A stretch of DNA of 64,000 nucleotides from Sympetrum striolatum (GCA_947579665.1 OX388351.1:54320939-54384938), one strand, 5' to 3'. Counted from the first letter of the stretch, positions 10,837-23,890 are shown. The notes: generated by a model not told the origin, from the sequence alone. Program-made: numbers and translations.

Positions 10837-13241
10837 GCGCGAACTGAGAGATCTAAAAATAATAGTCGTGAATTGTAGAAGCATACGTAATAAGCAGGTG
10901 GAATTTCTTAACCTACCACATATTAATTGGCGGAATTAAACATGCTCCAACTTTAGTAGAGAGAGGAAATTTTCTCAAAAATTAATCGATACTTTCTCGT
11001 TGCATGCGATAGAACAGGCAAACATGACGAAGACTCGAACGACCCGTGCGGGTGAAGGTGACATTCTAGATTTACCAGCCACCACCCACCCACAATTGAT
11101 AACTAATCTCGATATAGTTGACGGTATTTCAGACCATGATGTCATAATGGCGGGGATGAAAGCAGTTGCGGTTAAATCTCTTAAGCCACCTAGGCAAGTA
11201 TATGTAATTCGCAAAGCTAATTTTTCGGAGTTTAAGGTTTATATTAACGAGTGCAAGGATGAGTTTTTCCGCTTCTTGGGTGCAAATACAGTAAATGATA
11301 GTTGGATAGAGTTTCTCCGGATAATCAAAGAAGGTGTAATTAAATTCTTACCTACTAAGAGCGTGCGTGAGCGTAAAGAGCCACGGTGGACGGAACCTAA
11401 ATTACGAGCATTACATAGGAAGCAAAGAGTCATTCACTCGCGATGGAGGAAACTCCAAGCATGCGGAAATAACCATGAGCTCGAAAAAACAAAACAATAG
11501 AGCGGTGAGAAAGTTAGTTAAGGAGAAGCGTGAAAAGAATACCAGGAATATAGATCTCGAACCCTATTAGAATCATTAGGTGGCGATCAGAAAGAATTTT
11601 GGTCATACGTGCGTGAAAACCGTGGAGGTCAGTTTTCTGTGCCTAGCCTCATAGGTGCTGAGGGAATTACCGTAAATAAATCAGTAGATAATGCTAACTT
11701 ACTTAACGGGCACTACCAGAAATGCTTCACTGTAGACAATGGTCAAGTTAAGGATTTTTTCTCCTGCACGGATTCAGAGATGTGTCCCATCGAGATATCG
11801 GTTGATGGAATTGGAAAATTATTGCGAGAGATTGATAGAAAAAAGGCGCCAGGACCCGAAGGTATTCTCGCTGTTGTAATAAAAACTTTAGCCGATGAAA
11901 TTGCTCCGCTTCTACAGATTTTCTATCAGAAATCATTGGATGAGGGGACCGTCCCAATATCGTGGGAAAAAGCTAATGTCACTCCGGTGCCTAAGAAAGG
12001 GCGTGCATTAAAACCAGATTATTATAGGCCTATTTCATCAAATTCAATATTTTGTAAAATAATGGTGCATATTATAGCGAATTCTATCATGCGCTTTCTT
12101 TCCGAAAAGGGAGCAATCAGTCAGAGCCAGCACGGATTCCGGAAAGGTAGGCCTTGTGAGACCTAGTTAGCGCTTTTTATGAATGACGTATCTAAGGCAG
12201 CAGACGGCGGTGTTAGATCTGACGCAGTTTACCTAGATTTCAGGAAAGCTTTCGACACAGTTTCTCACGAAAAGCTTATCCAAAAGCTGAGTGCCTACGC
12301 GATCGACGAAAAAGTTATCAGATGGACCAAATCTTTTCTAGAAAACAGATCTCAGCGAGTTGCGTTAGACGGAATTTTATCCGACGAAATAAGTTTCTCA
12401 TCAGGAGTTCCACAGGGAAGTGTTCTTGGCCCGATTTTATTTCTAATTTACATTATGATCTCGTAGATAACGGAAAGAGTGATGTTAGATTATTTGCCGA
12501 TGATACCCTGATATACGGAGAGATTTTGTCAGAAAATGATTGTAATGTACTTCAAAACGATCTGGACGTAATATCAGGATGGTGTAAAGATTGGCAGCTG
12601 GATTTTAATATAAATAAATGCGTTACCATGAGTTTTACGCGCTCCACAAACATAATGCCCGCGCAGTACCAAATCTCAGGGCATCCATTAGACTTACTGC
12701 ACGACCACCAACACCTAGGAGTCACGTTAAGCAGTAACTTATCTTTTAAAGAACATATTCGAAATGCGATAGGAAAAGCGAATAGAATGCAAAGATTAAC
12801 TAGTAGAACGTTGAGAGGATGCTCATCGAGATTCAAAGAAATAGCTTACTTTTCTCTTATTCGCCCGAGTCTAGAATACTGCTGTGCGGTTTGGGACCCA
12901 CACTAAGTAGGTTTAGTCTCAGATTTAGAGATGGTCCAATGTAGAGAGCCGGATTCGTCTGCGGGGATTTCAGGTTTGATAGAAGCGTTACGGTAATGAT
13001 TGATTCCTTCGGTTGGAATTCACTACAGATGAGAAGATCTGAATATCGTCGGAAACTTTTCCAAAAGTTCATTCGTTCAGAATTTATAGACAAAATAAGC
13101 GAAATGTTAGTGCCAGTAAGGAGCGAACGCGATCTCCGAGAGGCATCGACGAAGCGTTATAGAGAAGTAATCGCAAGGACGGATAATCATTTTTGGTCGT
13201 TTTTTCCCCAGGCTATTAGAGATGCTAATAGGGATGAATGA
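10837..13241 (+). pseudogene. LINE ORF2 remnant: endonuclease fragments plus reverse transcriptase
   Basis: ORF2 opens near 10846 with VVNCRSIRNK, the N-terminal strand of the APE-type endonuclease, but the centre of that domain is deleted near 10925. Its end (GISDHDV, carrying the catalytic His) is at about 11130. The reverse transcriptase shows APGPEGI and QHGFRKGR, motif A (DFRKAFDTVSHEKL), motif B (SGVPQGSVLGP) and the catalytic FADDT. The terminal domain ends in FFPQAIRDANRDE at 13241. Defects are a nonsense TAG at 12164, a 1-base loss near 12455 just before the catalytic block, a nonsense TAA at 12904, a frameshift near 12945, and further frame changes at 11500-11609. It is inactive and of moderate age. 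Confidence 0.9.
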
Positions 13242-13312
13242 ATAATGGTGGTGTATAACACACACTGACATACGCCTCTGGCGGCTCGCGGGGTATATAT
13301 CTAAATCTAAAT

Positions 13313-14085
13313 CTACATATAGTCGATGGTAGTAATGGTTGTGGTAGGAGCACGTAACGGGATTTCGTTGAAAGGCTAAATGCAAACAGACCATTCCATG
13401 AGTTTTCTAATGAATTCACCATATGTTAGAAGGATACTATCCTCCAACCAGTATTGGTGGCCCTTCATTCCTTCCTAACAAGAATATTGATCTCATCACC
13501 TTTTATTGGTTGAAAGTTGCTTCACATAGCGTTCCAGTGCTCAATTTAATACCTTCTTAAGCAAATCAAGGTCTTCGGCAGGTATAAGAGATGTTGTTGG
13601 TTTGTAATCATCCAATGCATTCTTTGCTGAGGAGACGGCTATTTCATTCCCCATATTCCCGCATTTGTAATCATCATGAGTGTTGATTCGGTGAGTTCAT
13701 GTAAACTATAAAAATCCGTTACAAGCCATCTCCTTCATTTCCCTATCATCAGTCCCACCCCTTATGTCATCCAACATCTTTTGCCTTTGTATTCGTGTTG
13801 GCGTCTACAAAACAGAAGTGAATATATATTTTTCAGAAGCAGGAAATGCTAACATGTATCTCCTGAACGGTTAGTCTGGTGTAGTAAAAATCCGATTTTG
13901 TATACAATGAGCTTAAAAAGCCTGAATGGATCGAAAAAGCTGCAACTATTGACCCTGTTTATTGCAAAATTTAAAATGCTGCACTTGGATTTTGCTCATA
14001 ATGTCATAATAAAACCTCAAAAGCACATTCTGTCTCACTTGGATTCGTCACTGTATATTAGCGTTAATTTCTGATAGTTTATGAA
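13313..14085 (+). repeat. Right arm of the inverted duplication, second part
   Basis: This resumes the R block after the LINE. It is collinear with 62694-63265: 'agtcgatggt', 'gtaacgggatttcg', 'ccttcattccttcctaac', 'cagaagcaggaaatgctaac'. The segment at about 13500-13800 holds the exon-like sequence described at 51466-51702. At about 14086 it joins the first array unit. Confidence 0.75.
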
Positions 14086-14642
14086 GTATACATAATTAAT
14101 CTACTATTAATCTTAAGCCGTGGTGAATTTTTCGTTGTTTCTGTATTGGAAAATTAAACTTGGGATCGTACTTTTCCAATTTTATCAAAAAATTATCATT
14201 GGATTGCAGATTTTGATTTCCATAAGATGAAATCTGAATTTTTCTTAGATTAACTGTCTAACTTAAGGTTGTGACAGAAGTGAAAGGTAGTGACTTCGAT
14301 GGTAATCGAACCCTGGCCTTTTACTTTTCGTACGTGGCTCGGCAGTGTAGTTTGTTTGATACCTACATTGAAAGTGAGAGGCCTGGATCCAATTTTCGAC
14401 AGCTAGGTGACTATATTTCGATTCTTTGACAACCTATTTTATCTTAAATAGCTGCAGTAGAAGTTTTTCTCAGTTTTCACATTGTTATCCTATGTTTCAA
14501 TTAGTTTTTATTCTCAAAGACTCTCTTTATTTGGATATTACAAAGGAATCTATAAAAAGGTTCAAGCGTAAAGAAAAATCTGGTATTAAAAAATATTATG
14601 GTACCATGTTAATATTACCATGTTCCTTGTTGTCGTATCGTA

Positions 14643-14719
14643 CACTCCTGGCCAAAATTAACGCAGCACCTCCCTAGCGATCCTTACGGCTGGTGCTGCG
14701 TTAATTTTGGCCAGGACAG
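14643..14719. mobile_element. 77-base Tc1-like miniature element
   Basis: Positions 14647-14670 and 14692-14715 are perfect 24-base inverted complements starting CCTGGCCAAAATTAACGCAG. TA is duplicated at 14641-14642 and 14720-14721. The equivalent site in other units (for example near 20641) reads 'tcgtaccttcgg' without the insert. TA targets and this type of terminus fit Tc1/mariner. Only 21 bases lie between the arms. Confidence 0.88.
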
Positions 14720-15298
14720 TACCTTCGGCACATGTGTTCTATGTCCCACGGACAGCTAACACGTGACAAGAAAATTTCACTTCCGGCCAGAATAAACTAC
14801 GCAAATATTGCCTTCTCCATGCAAAATGAAGGATCCATATATCAGGTAACATTAAAAAAAACCTTAAATAATATTATTATATTAACATCAAAATATAGAT
14901 GATGATAGATGTTAGAGAAAATAATGTTTTTCCATTATTGATAATAAAACTCAAATTTCAATCCGAAAGTTTTTTATTCATCCTCAACAATAGTGGTGCA
15001 AAATGAAAATCAACTCAAATGATGCAAAGTAAAATATGATGATGAGATATTTCAAGCAGAAAAGAAAAAAATTCAAGCAAAGCATTATCAAGAATCATAA
15101 GTAGGAATCATTGGCCTATATATAGCTGACATAATATAACATATAATATGACAAATACCTCAAGAAAGCTGATGGCTCATGAGAGAATTCTGATTTAAAT
15201 TATTACATTTCCCTGTAACAGTGTTTCAATATGAGAGTTCCTCTACATTGATTGCAGCTATAGGCCAAAATAATTCTACTCAAATGATCAGGTGCTAA

Positions 15299-15402
15299 TC
15301 ATTCTACCATCTGCCTCTTCAACCAAGCGTGGAAGCAGGACAAAACATAACTTGGGTTGTTTCTCTTGAAGTCTTCCATCTGCAAAAGAGATGCCACGCA
15401 GA
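15299..15402 (-). pseudogene. SPH gene remnant: 3' end of last exon
   Basis: On the minus strand this encodes the last 33 codons of the SPH protein (…FKRNNPSYVLSC…WLKRQMVE) and the TGA stop at 15299-15301. The rest of the gene is missing because of the deletion at 15402. The surviving frame is intact, and the Ser-Tyr pair of the full genes is Phe-His here. It shows that U0 once carried the gene. Confidence 0.88.
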
Positions 15403-15915
15403 TAATTTAATGCATATAATGCTGCTGCATCATGCAATCGGTGCAAAATGACACCATTATCACAAAATTTCGATGCATTATCTTAGGCCTACCGGAGATT
15501 TTGCCCTCTTCAAAATTGTGGTGGTACGTTTCCGTGAAGCATGCCATATTCATTGATATGGCAATGGTATGCAAAGCTACCGTGAAACAGCAAATTAGGG
15601 TGATGCCATACAATTCTTGATATCAAAATTTCTGATCACATGCGAGCTTTTTCAAAGAAATTTCTCTCCGGTACTGAATTTCTGCTTCGTCTTTTAAAAA
15701 ATAATTAAATCCAATTCATAACTGATGATCAGAGTTTAATTATCATACCATTAAGGATATAATTTTCCTGATACCACATTTTGGTAAATGGAATGTATTT
15801 CTTTTCAAATATTGTACATAATAGAACAAAACATATTATTCACTTACTTTTGTCTCAGCCTTGATCATGGCTGCGATGAGGTTGGACTACTATGAATCAG
15901 AATCATCATCTTCTT

Positions 15916-16500
15916 TCAAGGATTAGACATTGAGCCTGTTCCGGCTTCATCTTTACCCTGGAAGTCTCCATCTTTTTCACTATCTTCCGACATTTTTCTT
16001 ACGTATTGGTAAAATATTTCGTCGCCTGTTTTGGAATTCTGCCATTTGACATTCTTAATAACTTTTATTTCAATCAAATTCTTGCACCCATTTAATCTAT
16101 CAGCGAAAGCCTGAACACTTAGTTCATCACACATATGAGCATTCCTTAATTTTTTCAATTCTTGTGCAACCTTTCACTAATCTTTAAGATTTCCTTTCGG
16201 ACGATTCAATCTGCCTTAATTCATTTTTTTTGTCGAACATTCTTACCCATACAGTAAAGTAAGGACTGCCATCACTTTATAAAACTTTATCTGTGTTTTT
16301 AATTTGTCGTTTTGTTTGGGTTTCTTCCTATTTTTCCATATATTTTCTTGAAATCATTTGCTCTATTTTTTTACATTGTCCTCGTCGTATGTTATATCTT
16401 ATACTAAATATTGGAAATCAGATACTTGTTCCATGGCATGAGCTTCTATAAAAAATTTTGTAGGACTTCTTCCTATAAATGCCGTATTCTTTGTATTATC
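15916..16500 (-). pseudogene. Decayed LINE fragment: end of reverse transcriptase ORF
   Basis: On the minus strand, scattered frames give TAFIGRSP, EQVSDFQYL, DITYDED, KFYKVMAVLTLLYG, SSERKS, VKGCTRIEKI, DELSVQAF and a terminal EAGTGSMSNP before the stop at 15916. This series is characteristic of the thumb and C-terminal part of an insect-type non-LTR reverse transcriptase, different from the family at 10014. Frameshifts and stops are numerous. An open stretch of 80 codons at the end is partly in the wrong frame. U1-U4 keep only the two edges of this fragment. Confidence 0.7.
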
Positions 16501-19500
16501 TGTTGAAATTTTCTGTTTATATTTGTTGCTTAGCTGCTGCCTTCCCCTTTGAATATTGGCTTTAATTCAGGTCTCTCCTTAAGGAATGTCAAGGGTACTC
16601 GTAGATTCATTGTGCTACACCTACGTGGATATGTCTTCTAGCATTTTGGGTTGGTGAAGAAAGCAAGGACATAATAACTCACTCCTCATCCTGTCTACGA
16701 CTAAGCCTTATTTCACTACTCGCACTTGTTAGCTAATGTTACTATTACTACTACCATCCAAATAAAAATTTGAAAAAGAAATTCTCTTGAGGTATCATTT
16801 AAAACCATTAATGAAGGAAATAAAATGTCCAATACTTATAGATATTCAATGAATTTGTCTCACTAGTATATATACTATATGGTATAGCTTGCTATGTTTA
16901 TTCTATCTCTAATGGACATTTTTCAGCGTTCCTCACCACGTTCCTGCCGGTTTCTGGAAACAACGGATATATCCAGATGGCTGACCTAAAGAACACCCTG
17001 TGTGTGTTTTTTCTTGTGTCAATTAGTTACTATTTTCAGATTTTCTTTTCGTAAAAGTTTTTCAAGCAATTATTTTTTCTATTTTAAGTTCTTTATTGGA
17101 TTTTTCATCGCCTTTTATTGGCATATAATTCATAATATATCATATTTCATATTTTGGCTACTTGGATACTATTCGATGTTCTTTTCTTGGTTATTTTTTA
17201 CATAAGATGTTAAATGTATCTAGCCCAGGATACGTATACTTCATCTAGAAGGCAACAAGTCCTGCTCACCGTAAAAGTTCAAGATTATTTTATTAATCAG
17301 GTACCCAGAAAAGCAATGCCATGTATATTCATTCCGTGGGCGCTTTTGATATGCAATTATGTAGTGATTTTTGTATTTTTATGTGTCTTAAAATTAATTT
17401 GAAAGAAATTCATACATTTTATTTGGCCATAAATACATTCAGAATATGAAGGATATTATATTTAACCAAAGATTATTGAAAGCGAAGAAATTTTCCATAG
17501 CGCACTTCCAAGCGAGTGCACACGCAAGTCGCATCCGTTTGTAGTGATTTCCTAGAATTTAAAGTTTGTAAATATGAGGAGAGAATATTTTCCACCGTAG
17601 GTCTAAGGGAACGTGACATACTATGGTATTGTCGAATCATCGTACCGACTTCTTATGTCAAGTTAAAAGCATTAAAAGCGGTAATTATTTGCGTATTGTT
17701 GATATGAATTCGATAGAATTGACGTCAATCCTTTTTCTTCTTAGTGGTCTCAAATTGATTACTTTCATACGAGAAAATTCAATCAAGAATGAAAATTAAG
17801 AAAAAATTAAATTTTAATATCTTAATATAATTAAATTTTGAAAAAAATAAATTTAATTCAAATAACTCATAGCTCATAATGCCGGTTTTATTTTGTTGAT
17901 TTTCCTTTTCCCATAAGGCCTAATGCTGTCTCTGTTGTCCCTAGAAAAGTATTTCATTGAACAAAATTGCAATGAAAAGTTTCAGCAGGAATCATTCCAT
18001 CTCATTCTCATGCCTTCATTTCTAAGCCTAAAACAAAAATACCGTAAATATTAGCTACTTTGTACCAATTTTCCGAAAGTTCTTAGAACAACCCCGAAGA
18101 TATCATAAATTTTTAATAGTCTCAATCTCCGGTATCATCTTCACAGATCTCAGCTCACTTAATCATAAATTACATGTATCGGGATATCATCATGTTCATT
18201 AAAGTTTGCTATGAAAAATAACTGAATTGGTCCGACGCTTCCCTTATGATATTGTTACTAGGATGGAAAGTGTGGGACTTATGTTGGTAACGAGTTTGTT
18301 TTAGCGTCGGTGTTGATTGTTGAGAGGGACAATGAATGAAAGGTTGGATCGTTTTGACGGTTTTAATTTGATATTTGACCTTTCTCGTTTGAGTTTAGAA
18401 AATAAAGCCTGTTGTTTCTTTTAACAACTAGTCTCACTTATCCCCGAACTCATGGTTTTCGTAAAAATATAATACCTCTGTCCCAACTTCCATTTACCTA
18501 CTCAAAGCTTTGTAAACAGAGTCAAGGCCAAAGAAATACTCGGGTTAAAAAAGAAAAAATGACAACCGGATAGCAATCCTTATAATACAAAGCGAATAAA
18601 ACAATTCTTAAAAAAGGAAGCTGCGGGTGTCGATAGATCGTTAGGAGAGTGCTTATAGGTCCTGTCTTACGAATCGCTTGCCATGTAACTTCTTTTAACA
18701 TTTTTTGGTAGATTAATAATTTTTACAATCATGTTCCAAGAAAAAAACACTTCCCGGCGGAATACTTCATAGGATTTTCATAATTTGATTAAAAATAACA
18801 ATTTGTACTTATTCCAAAGCTAATATTGTGGAAAAAGTAGAGATTGTTATTTTTCATAATGACGTTTTTCCACATAACATTACCAGAGACTGTGAATTTT
18901 CATATTTTGTTCGTCAATCCTACTTATGTTTCCTTCTTTGGTTTATCGTATCTACATATCCTAATATCATCAAATGTAGGTTCACAAATCTGTAGTGAGA
19001 CTATAATGTAAGAATTGAAAGGAAGAAACTGATAACCATACCACGATGTATATTGGCAGGCAATATTGTTTCGACATTTATAACATCATCAGGGATAAAG
19101 ATTGAACATTATTTGACATATTTAAACAAAAATGTAGAGATAAAGAGGAGATAGGAATTAGTCGAGGGATAATAAATAGGGGGTAATTGGAAAACAGAAT
19201 TTACAAGCAGCGGAAGGAATTGGGAAGGGAAATTATGAGAAGTAGTCTTTGATAATCTTGTTATTCTGATTGGAAAGGTTTAAAAATTTCGTAGAGTTTC
19301 TAAAGCGTTAGAAAATATCTTTTATTTTGGAAATTAAGGAATTTCGTTCCTAATGTGAATATACAGCTGGATTACAAACGGTGGCTGGCTATTCGGGAAT
19401 CCTCTAAACGACCATTCGGTGTTTTATCCACTCCTTGTAGAAATTCCAGCAGATTTGGTCCACTTAGAATCAGGGACAATCTCTGTACTCGAACTGTTGA

Positions 19501-21224
19501 TCCCGCTCTTCTCTCTATGGTTTGCCCGATCTAAAGAAGGTTCCCAAGCTCCGGAAAAGCCTAAAAAGCAATCTTCATGTGGTTTTTCGGAAAATCCGTG
19601 TTATATTTGTGCTGGTCTTCTCCAAAAACGTAAGGAAGGTGTATTTCGGTAGGGTAATGTTGTAACCAAAGCATCTGTGGATTCGGTTCCAATACAAATT
19701 GCGCCTTGCCAAATGTGAAGATGATCAGAGTGGTGAAGAGTGTTCTAATCAAAGACAACGAATTGTCATATGGTTGTAACGTCCTCATGGATCTTAGGAT
19801 GAGAAAAGCGTAAGATGAGGTGGCTATGGACAAGGAAATGGAAGGCAGTTACTTTTCGGGAAGGACAGTGTTGAAAATCTGGTAGTATTCCTAGTAATTT
19901 CTCAAGGATGATTCCGGAAACGTGTCTGAGGCAATAATGTTGAAGCTCAGGTCAAAGAAGTTGAGAGTTCAATGATCGGAATTTTCAGAAGTGAAGAAAA
20001 ATGGCCGGGATATGGGCTACTAATGAGACTGATAAAATAGATAGCCTTATGTTCCATTCTATTTCCATATGACGCCGCACAGTTACATAATTAATCTGCT
20101 ATTAATCTTAAGCCGTGGTGAAGTTTTCGTTGTTTGAGCTATGGGAAATTAACCTTGGGATCATATTTTTCTAATTTAATGAAATCATTATCTTTGAATC
20201 GCAAATTTTGATTTACATAAGATGAAATAAAAATTTATCGTAGCACTAGGACGCGTACGATATGCTGAAGGTCATGAGAGAAGTGAAAAGTAGTGACTCC
20301 GGTGGTACTCGAACCGTGGACATCTACTTTTCCTACGTGGCTCGGCATTGTATTAGGTTTGACACCTGCATTGAAAGTGAGAGTCCAGGATTCACGTTAG
20401 GACAGCTAAGTGAATATATTTCTAATCCTTTCCAACCTATTTCATCTTAAATAGTTGCCGTAGAAGTTTTCTCTCAGTTTTAACACTGTTATCCCATGTT
20501 TCAATTAATTTTTATTCTCAAAGACTCACTTTATTTGGATATTAAAAAGGAATCTTGAAAAAGGTTCAAGCGTATCGAAAAATCTGGTATTTAAATATAT
20601 TATGGTACCATGTTAATATTACCATGTTCCTTGTTGTCTTATCGTACCTTCGGCACATTTTTTCTATGTCCCACGCAAAGCTAACACGCTAAAAGAAAAT
20701 TTCACTTCCGGCCAGAATAAACTACGCAAATATTGCCTTCTCCATTTAAAATGAAGGATTCATATCTCACGTAATCTTAACAAAAACCTTAAATAATTTC
20801 ATTAAATTAACATCAAAATATAGATGAGGATAGAGGAAAGGGAAATAACGTTTCTCCATTTTGATAATAAAACTCAGATTTCAATCCGAAAGTTTTTGTA
20901 TTCATCCTCAACAACAGTGGTGCACAATGAAAATCAACAGAATGATGCAAAATAAAATATGAGGATGTGAAAATTCAAGCAAAAAAAGCAACAATTCAAA
21001 CAAAGCATTATCAAGTATCATAAGTAGGAATCATTGGCCTATATATAGCTGACATAATGTCATAACATATAATATGACAAATACCTCAAGAAAGCTGATG
21101 GCTCATGAGAGAATTCTGATTTATATCATTACATTTCCGTGTAACAGTGTTTCAATATGAGAGTTCCTCTATATTGATTGCAGCTTTAGGCCAAAATAAT
21201 CCTACTCAAATGATCAGGTGCTAA

Positions 21225-23890
21225 TCATTCTACCATCTGCCTCTTCAACCAAGTGTAGGAGCAGGACAAAACATAACTTGGGTTGTTTCTCTTGAAATCT
21301 TCTATCTGCAAAAGAGATGACACGCAGAAGCGTTTCCTTGGTCCGGATCCTTCTACAAGTATAAATGGCGAGCCGATATCACGCTGATTATAATATGTGT
21401 CAAAATCACCTTTCGAGCACACGTAGCAATATTTAGTGATGTTAGTAATATCAGCACATTCTGAAGGATTTATTCCATGAACTTCGGTTTGTTTCAGTTC
21501 GAAACTTTTTTTATTTCCTGGAAATGAAGAGAAGGGAGAAAACTTCTATAAGTCAAGTGGAAAGAAGTCCCGTTGAAACATATGTAAATAACCTGCAATT
21601 AGGTGAAATATCTTTTCCTTTGCAATATTAAATGGAATTTTAGATATTCTCATGCTCAACATTAAATTATGCATTATGTAATTAATCATTTCTAAATGAA
21701 ATTGCTTCAAGAAATTCTTAAAAGATGGAAGAAATTGGAATAAACTGGAGAATTAGAGTGAAATCAAAAATCAACCTAACATACATATAAATCCATCTTT
21801 TATAAAAACACCTGTCAAAAAAAATACTTAATGAAACAGGTATTAATATCTTTTGAAAGCTAAATAATTAGTGATTTCATTAACCACTTGTAATTGAGTT
21901 TGGTTTAACAAATTACACCTGCATGGAAAAAGATTAAAAGAACTGGGAAATAACAATTAAATCTAGATTTATCTCCAATTGCAATGAAATCATCAATAGG
22001 TAAAATATAAACGATTTTAAAAGAAAGTAAAAGTAACTTCCATACTGTTTTATACATGGAATAACTTACCAAATGTAGTCTTTGACCATCCAGCAATTGT
22101 CAACGTCTTAGGTAGGAACTTCCCGCAAAGGCATATTGGATACACCCATTCTAAAAGAAATATCTATCTCATGAAATGTTCTTAATTTGACAGATATATC
22201 ACTTGCCTATGGGGTTTCAGGGTATCAAATTATTAAGCATGAATTTATTATTCTAAGAATCCTAATTCTACGTAAATAATGAAGTGATTTGATGTTATAC
22301 GATAAGCATTGCACCTCTTGTGAAGAAGCTAGTATTTTATTAAGGTTAATCATAGGTTCTAATGCAAGAAAATTGAGATTCCAAAAATTTATCATACACA
22401 ATGTTTAGTGGTTCAGGTAACAGAGCATACGCCACTCTTTGTGAACGTTGCATTAGATTTTATTCAGTTAACCTCAGCCTACCGAATGTGTATAATGAAC
22501 TTAATCGATAATTATGAGACTTAATGGGGAAAAAGTTATGTAATTGATATGTATCAAGATTCAAAGCAGTAGAAAACATGTCACCTATCAGAAAGGAAGA
22601 CTCTCGATAGTCTGCCTTTGAAATGAATGAAATGAACATTGGTGGGATCCAACCGATTTATTTTGATTATAAAATTACCCAAACAAAATCAGGAGCACAA
22701 TTTAAGAAGTAAATACTACAATATTAAAATAGATTACCTGTGAACACAACTTCTTGGTTAAGTCGTATCAAAGCTATGTCGTTGTCTAAGGTCTTATGGT
22801 TGAAGCCTGGGTGTTTGATGACCTTCTCAACTTTGAAATCCCGAACTTTATCAGCACATTCCCTGCCTTCGCAATCCGGATCTGTGGCTGGGTTTTGCTC
22901 TCCAAGGCGCACATAATCTCTGTAAAAGAGTTACCAAATAAGAATGAAGTAATTAAGCTATAAACAGAAAGCTTTCTTCAAAAACCATCAGCTGAAGATC
23001 TCTTCAAGTACATTTAAATTAATTCTAGTAAGATATATTTTAATGCTCACATGGTGTGTTTCAGGGCCGAAGCCGTGGTGACGACGTATCTATGATTGAT
23101 GAGGGCCCCCATTCGAGATGTATCTATAACTTGTCCCTCTGAAATAAAAATATTGCCATTATATCTAAAAAATTAAATGCTCAGTAGTCTTTATGTAAAT
23201 GATTCACGTGGATGTACTAATCTTCTGAGCAATAAATAGATCAAAATTATGAATTGTAAATGATTATCACTAAGCCCGAAACATAATATGTCTCCTCTTA
23301 AACTATAGCACACGTAGTAGATAGCAACTCATTGAATTATCAAATAGAATTAAAAGTATGGCATAGAGAATGCATTTCGAATTGACTAAATAAAAAATCG
23401 AATGCGAAATTACCAAAATAAACAATAACTTTATATAAGGCCCAGCACTCATGCAGAAATGCATAAATACTATAAATATAAGTGGAATTAAGAAAAGTGA
23501 TCACATTTCCATACCAAACATGAGGAGTGCTATCCACGGATTTGCACCTATGGGGGCATGCCCTCCTCCCATCAATCTGCCCCTTTTCGGGATGGAACCA
23601 CATTCTGTTGGATTAAATAATTTTCTGCCGGAGGCTGCAGAGTAAATAATTAATTCGGATGATTATAAGTATCATAAAATTGGTAGTCGCTATGCACTTA
23701 TCTTGCATCGGCATGATCGCGCATTAAATTCGTTTAAATTCCACAAATTCAGCGATTGCAAAATCATTCCGCTTTCTATAGCTATTCTTCATTTATGAAA
23801 TTAAGAAAATTCAAGTTGCTTTCGCTTACCCAGAGAAGAGACTGCGAAGAGCAGTAGATGTACCCCAAGGATTTTAACGGATGTAACCAT
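21225..23890 (-). CDS. Secreted serine protease homologue (catalytically dead trypsin fold), copy 1
   Basis: Six coding exons: 23830-23890, 23515-23634, 23051-23138, 22738-22919, 22070-22150 and 21225-21517. All introns are GT-AG and phases join exactly to give 274 residues. Residues 1-21 are a signal peptide (MVTSVKILGVHLLLFAVSSL). C32 precedes the activation site GR40-LMGG, where the family normally has R-IVGG. GALINHRYVVTTASA (71-85) replaces the SLIN…TAAHC block, so the catalytic His is Ser84 and the Cys pair of that loop is gone. DNDIALIRL keeps the catalytic Asp (D137). PICL and IAGW follow. RDIGSP (223-228) replaces GDSGGP, so the catalytic Ser is Ile225. Trypsin folds of this kind act as cofactors or decoys rather than enzymes. 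No CLIP domain is present. A sequon lies at N203. Confidence 0.9.

Larger units (their letters stand above)
10014..13312 (+). mobile_element. 5'-truncated, mutated L2/CR1-group LINE
   Basis: The limits come from comparison with the uninterrupted site at 62688-62699. The left flank ends 'ccgttcctacat' and the right flank starts 'ctacatatagtcg', giving a 6-base target duplication (10008-10013 and 13313-13318). Inside are the end of an ORF1 with an SGNH-esterase-like domain, then an ORF2 with remnants of an AP-endonuclease domain and a reverse transcriptase. The 3' end has no poly(A); it has a CGCC-TCT-GGCG hairpin, GGGTAT and a short repeat of 'aaatct'. It is not able to move: see the ORF entries. 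Confidence 0.92.
14086..20081. repeat. Array unit U0 (SPH gene deleted)
   Basis: This is the first of five tandem units. Its start is like the flank copy at 63265. From about 14950 it follows U1-U4. At 15402 it jumps from the last SPH exon straight to sequence matching 25940 in U1, losing about 4.6 kb with most of the SPH gene and the GC-rich segment. It keeps about 485 bases at 15998-16483 that U1-U4 all lack. The body at 16560-19990 is AT-rich and non-coding, with the same landmarks as U1-U3 (for example the 'ccatagcgcacttccaagcg' segment near 17497). It ends with the short junction 'cgcacagttacataatt'. Confidence 0.85.

Noticed and set aside
15916..16158. 80-codon frame as an exon of a host gene
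   Set aside because: Neighbouring frames give typical LINE reverse-transcriptase words, so the open stretch is part of that decayed element and partly out of frame.
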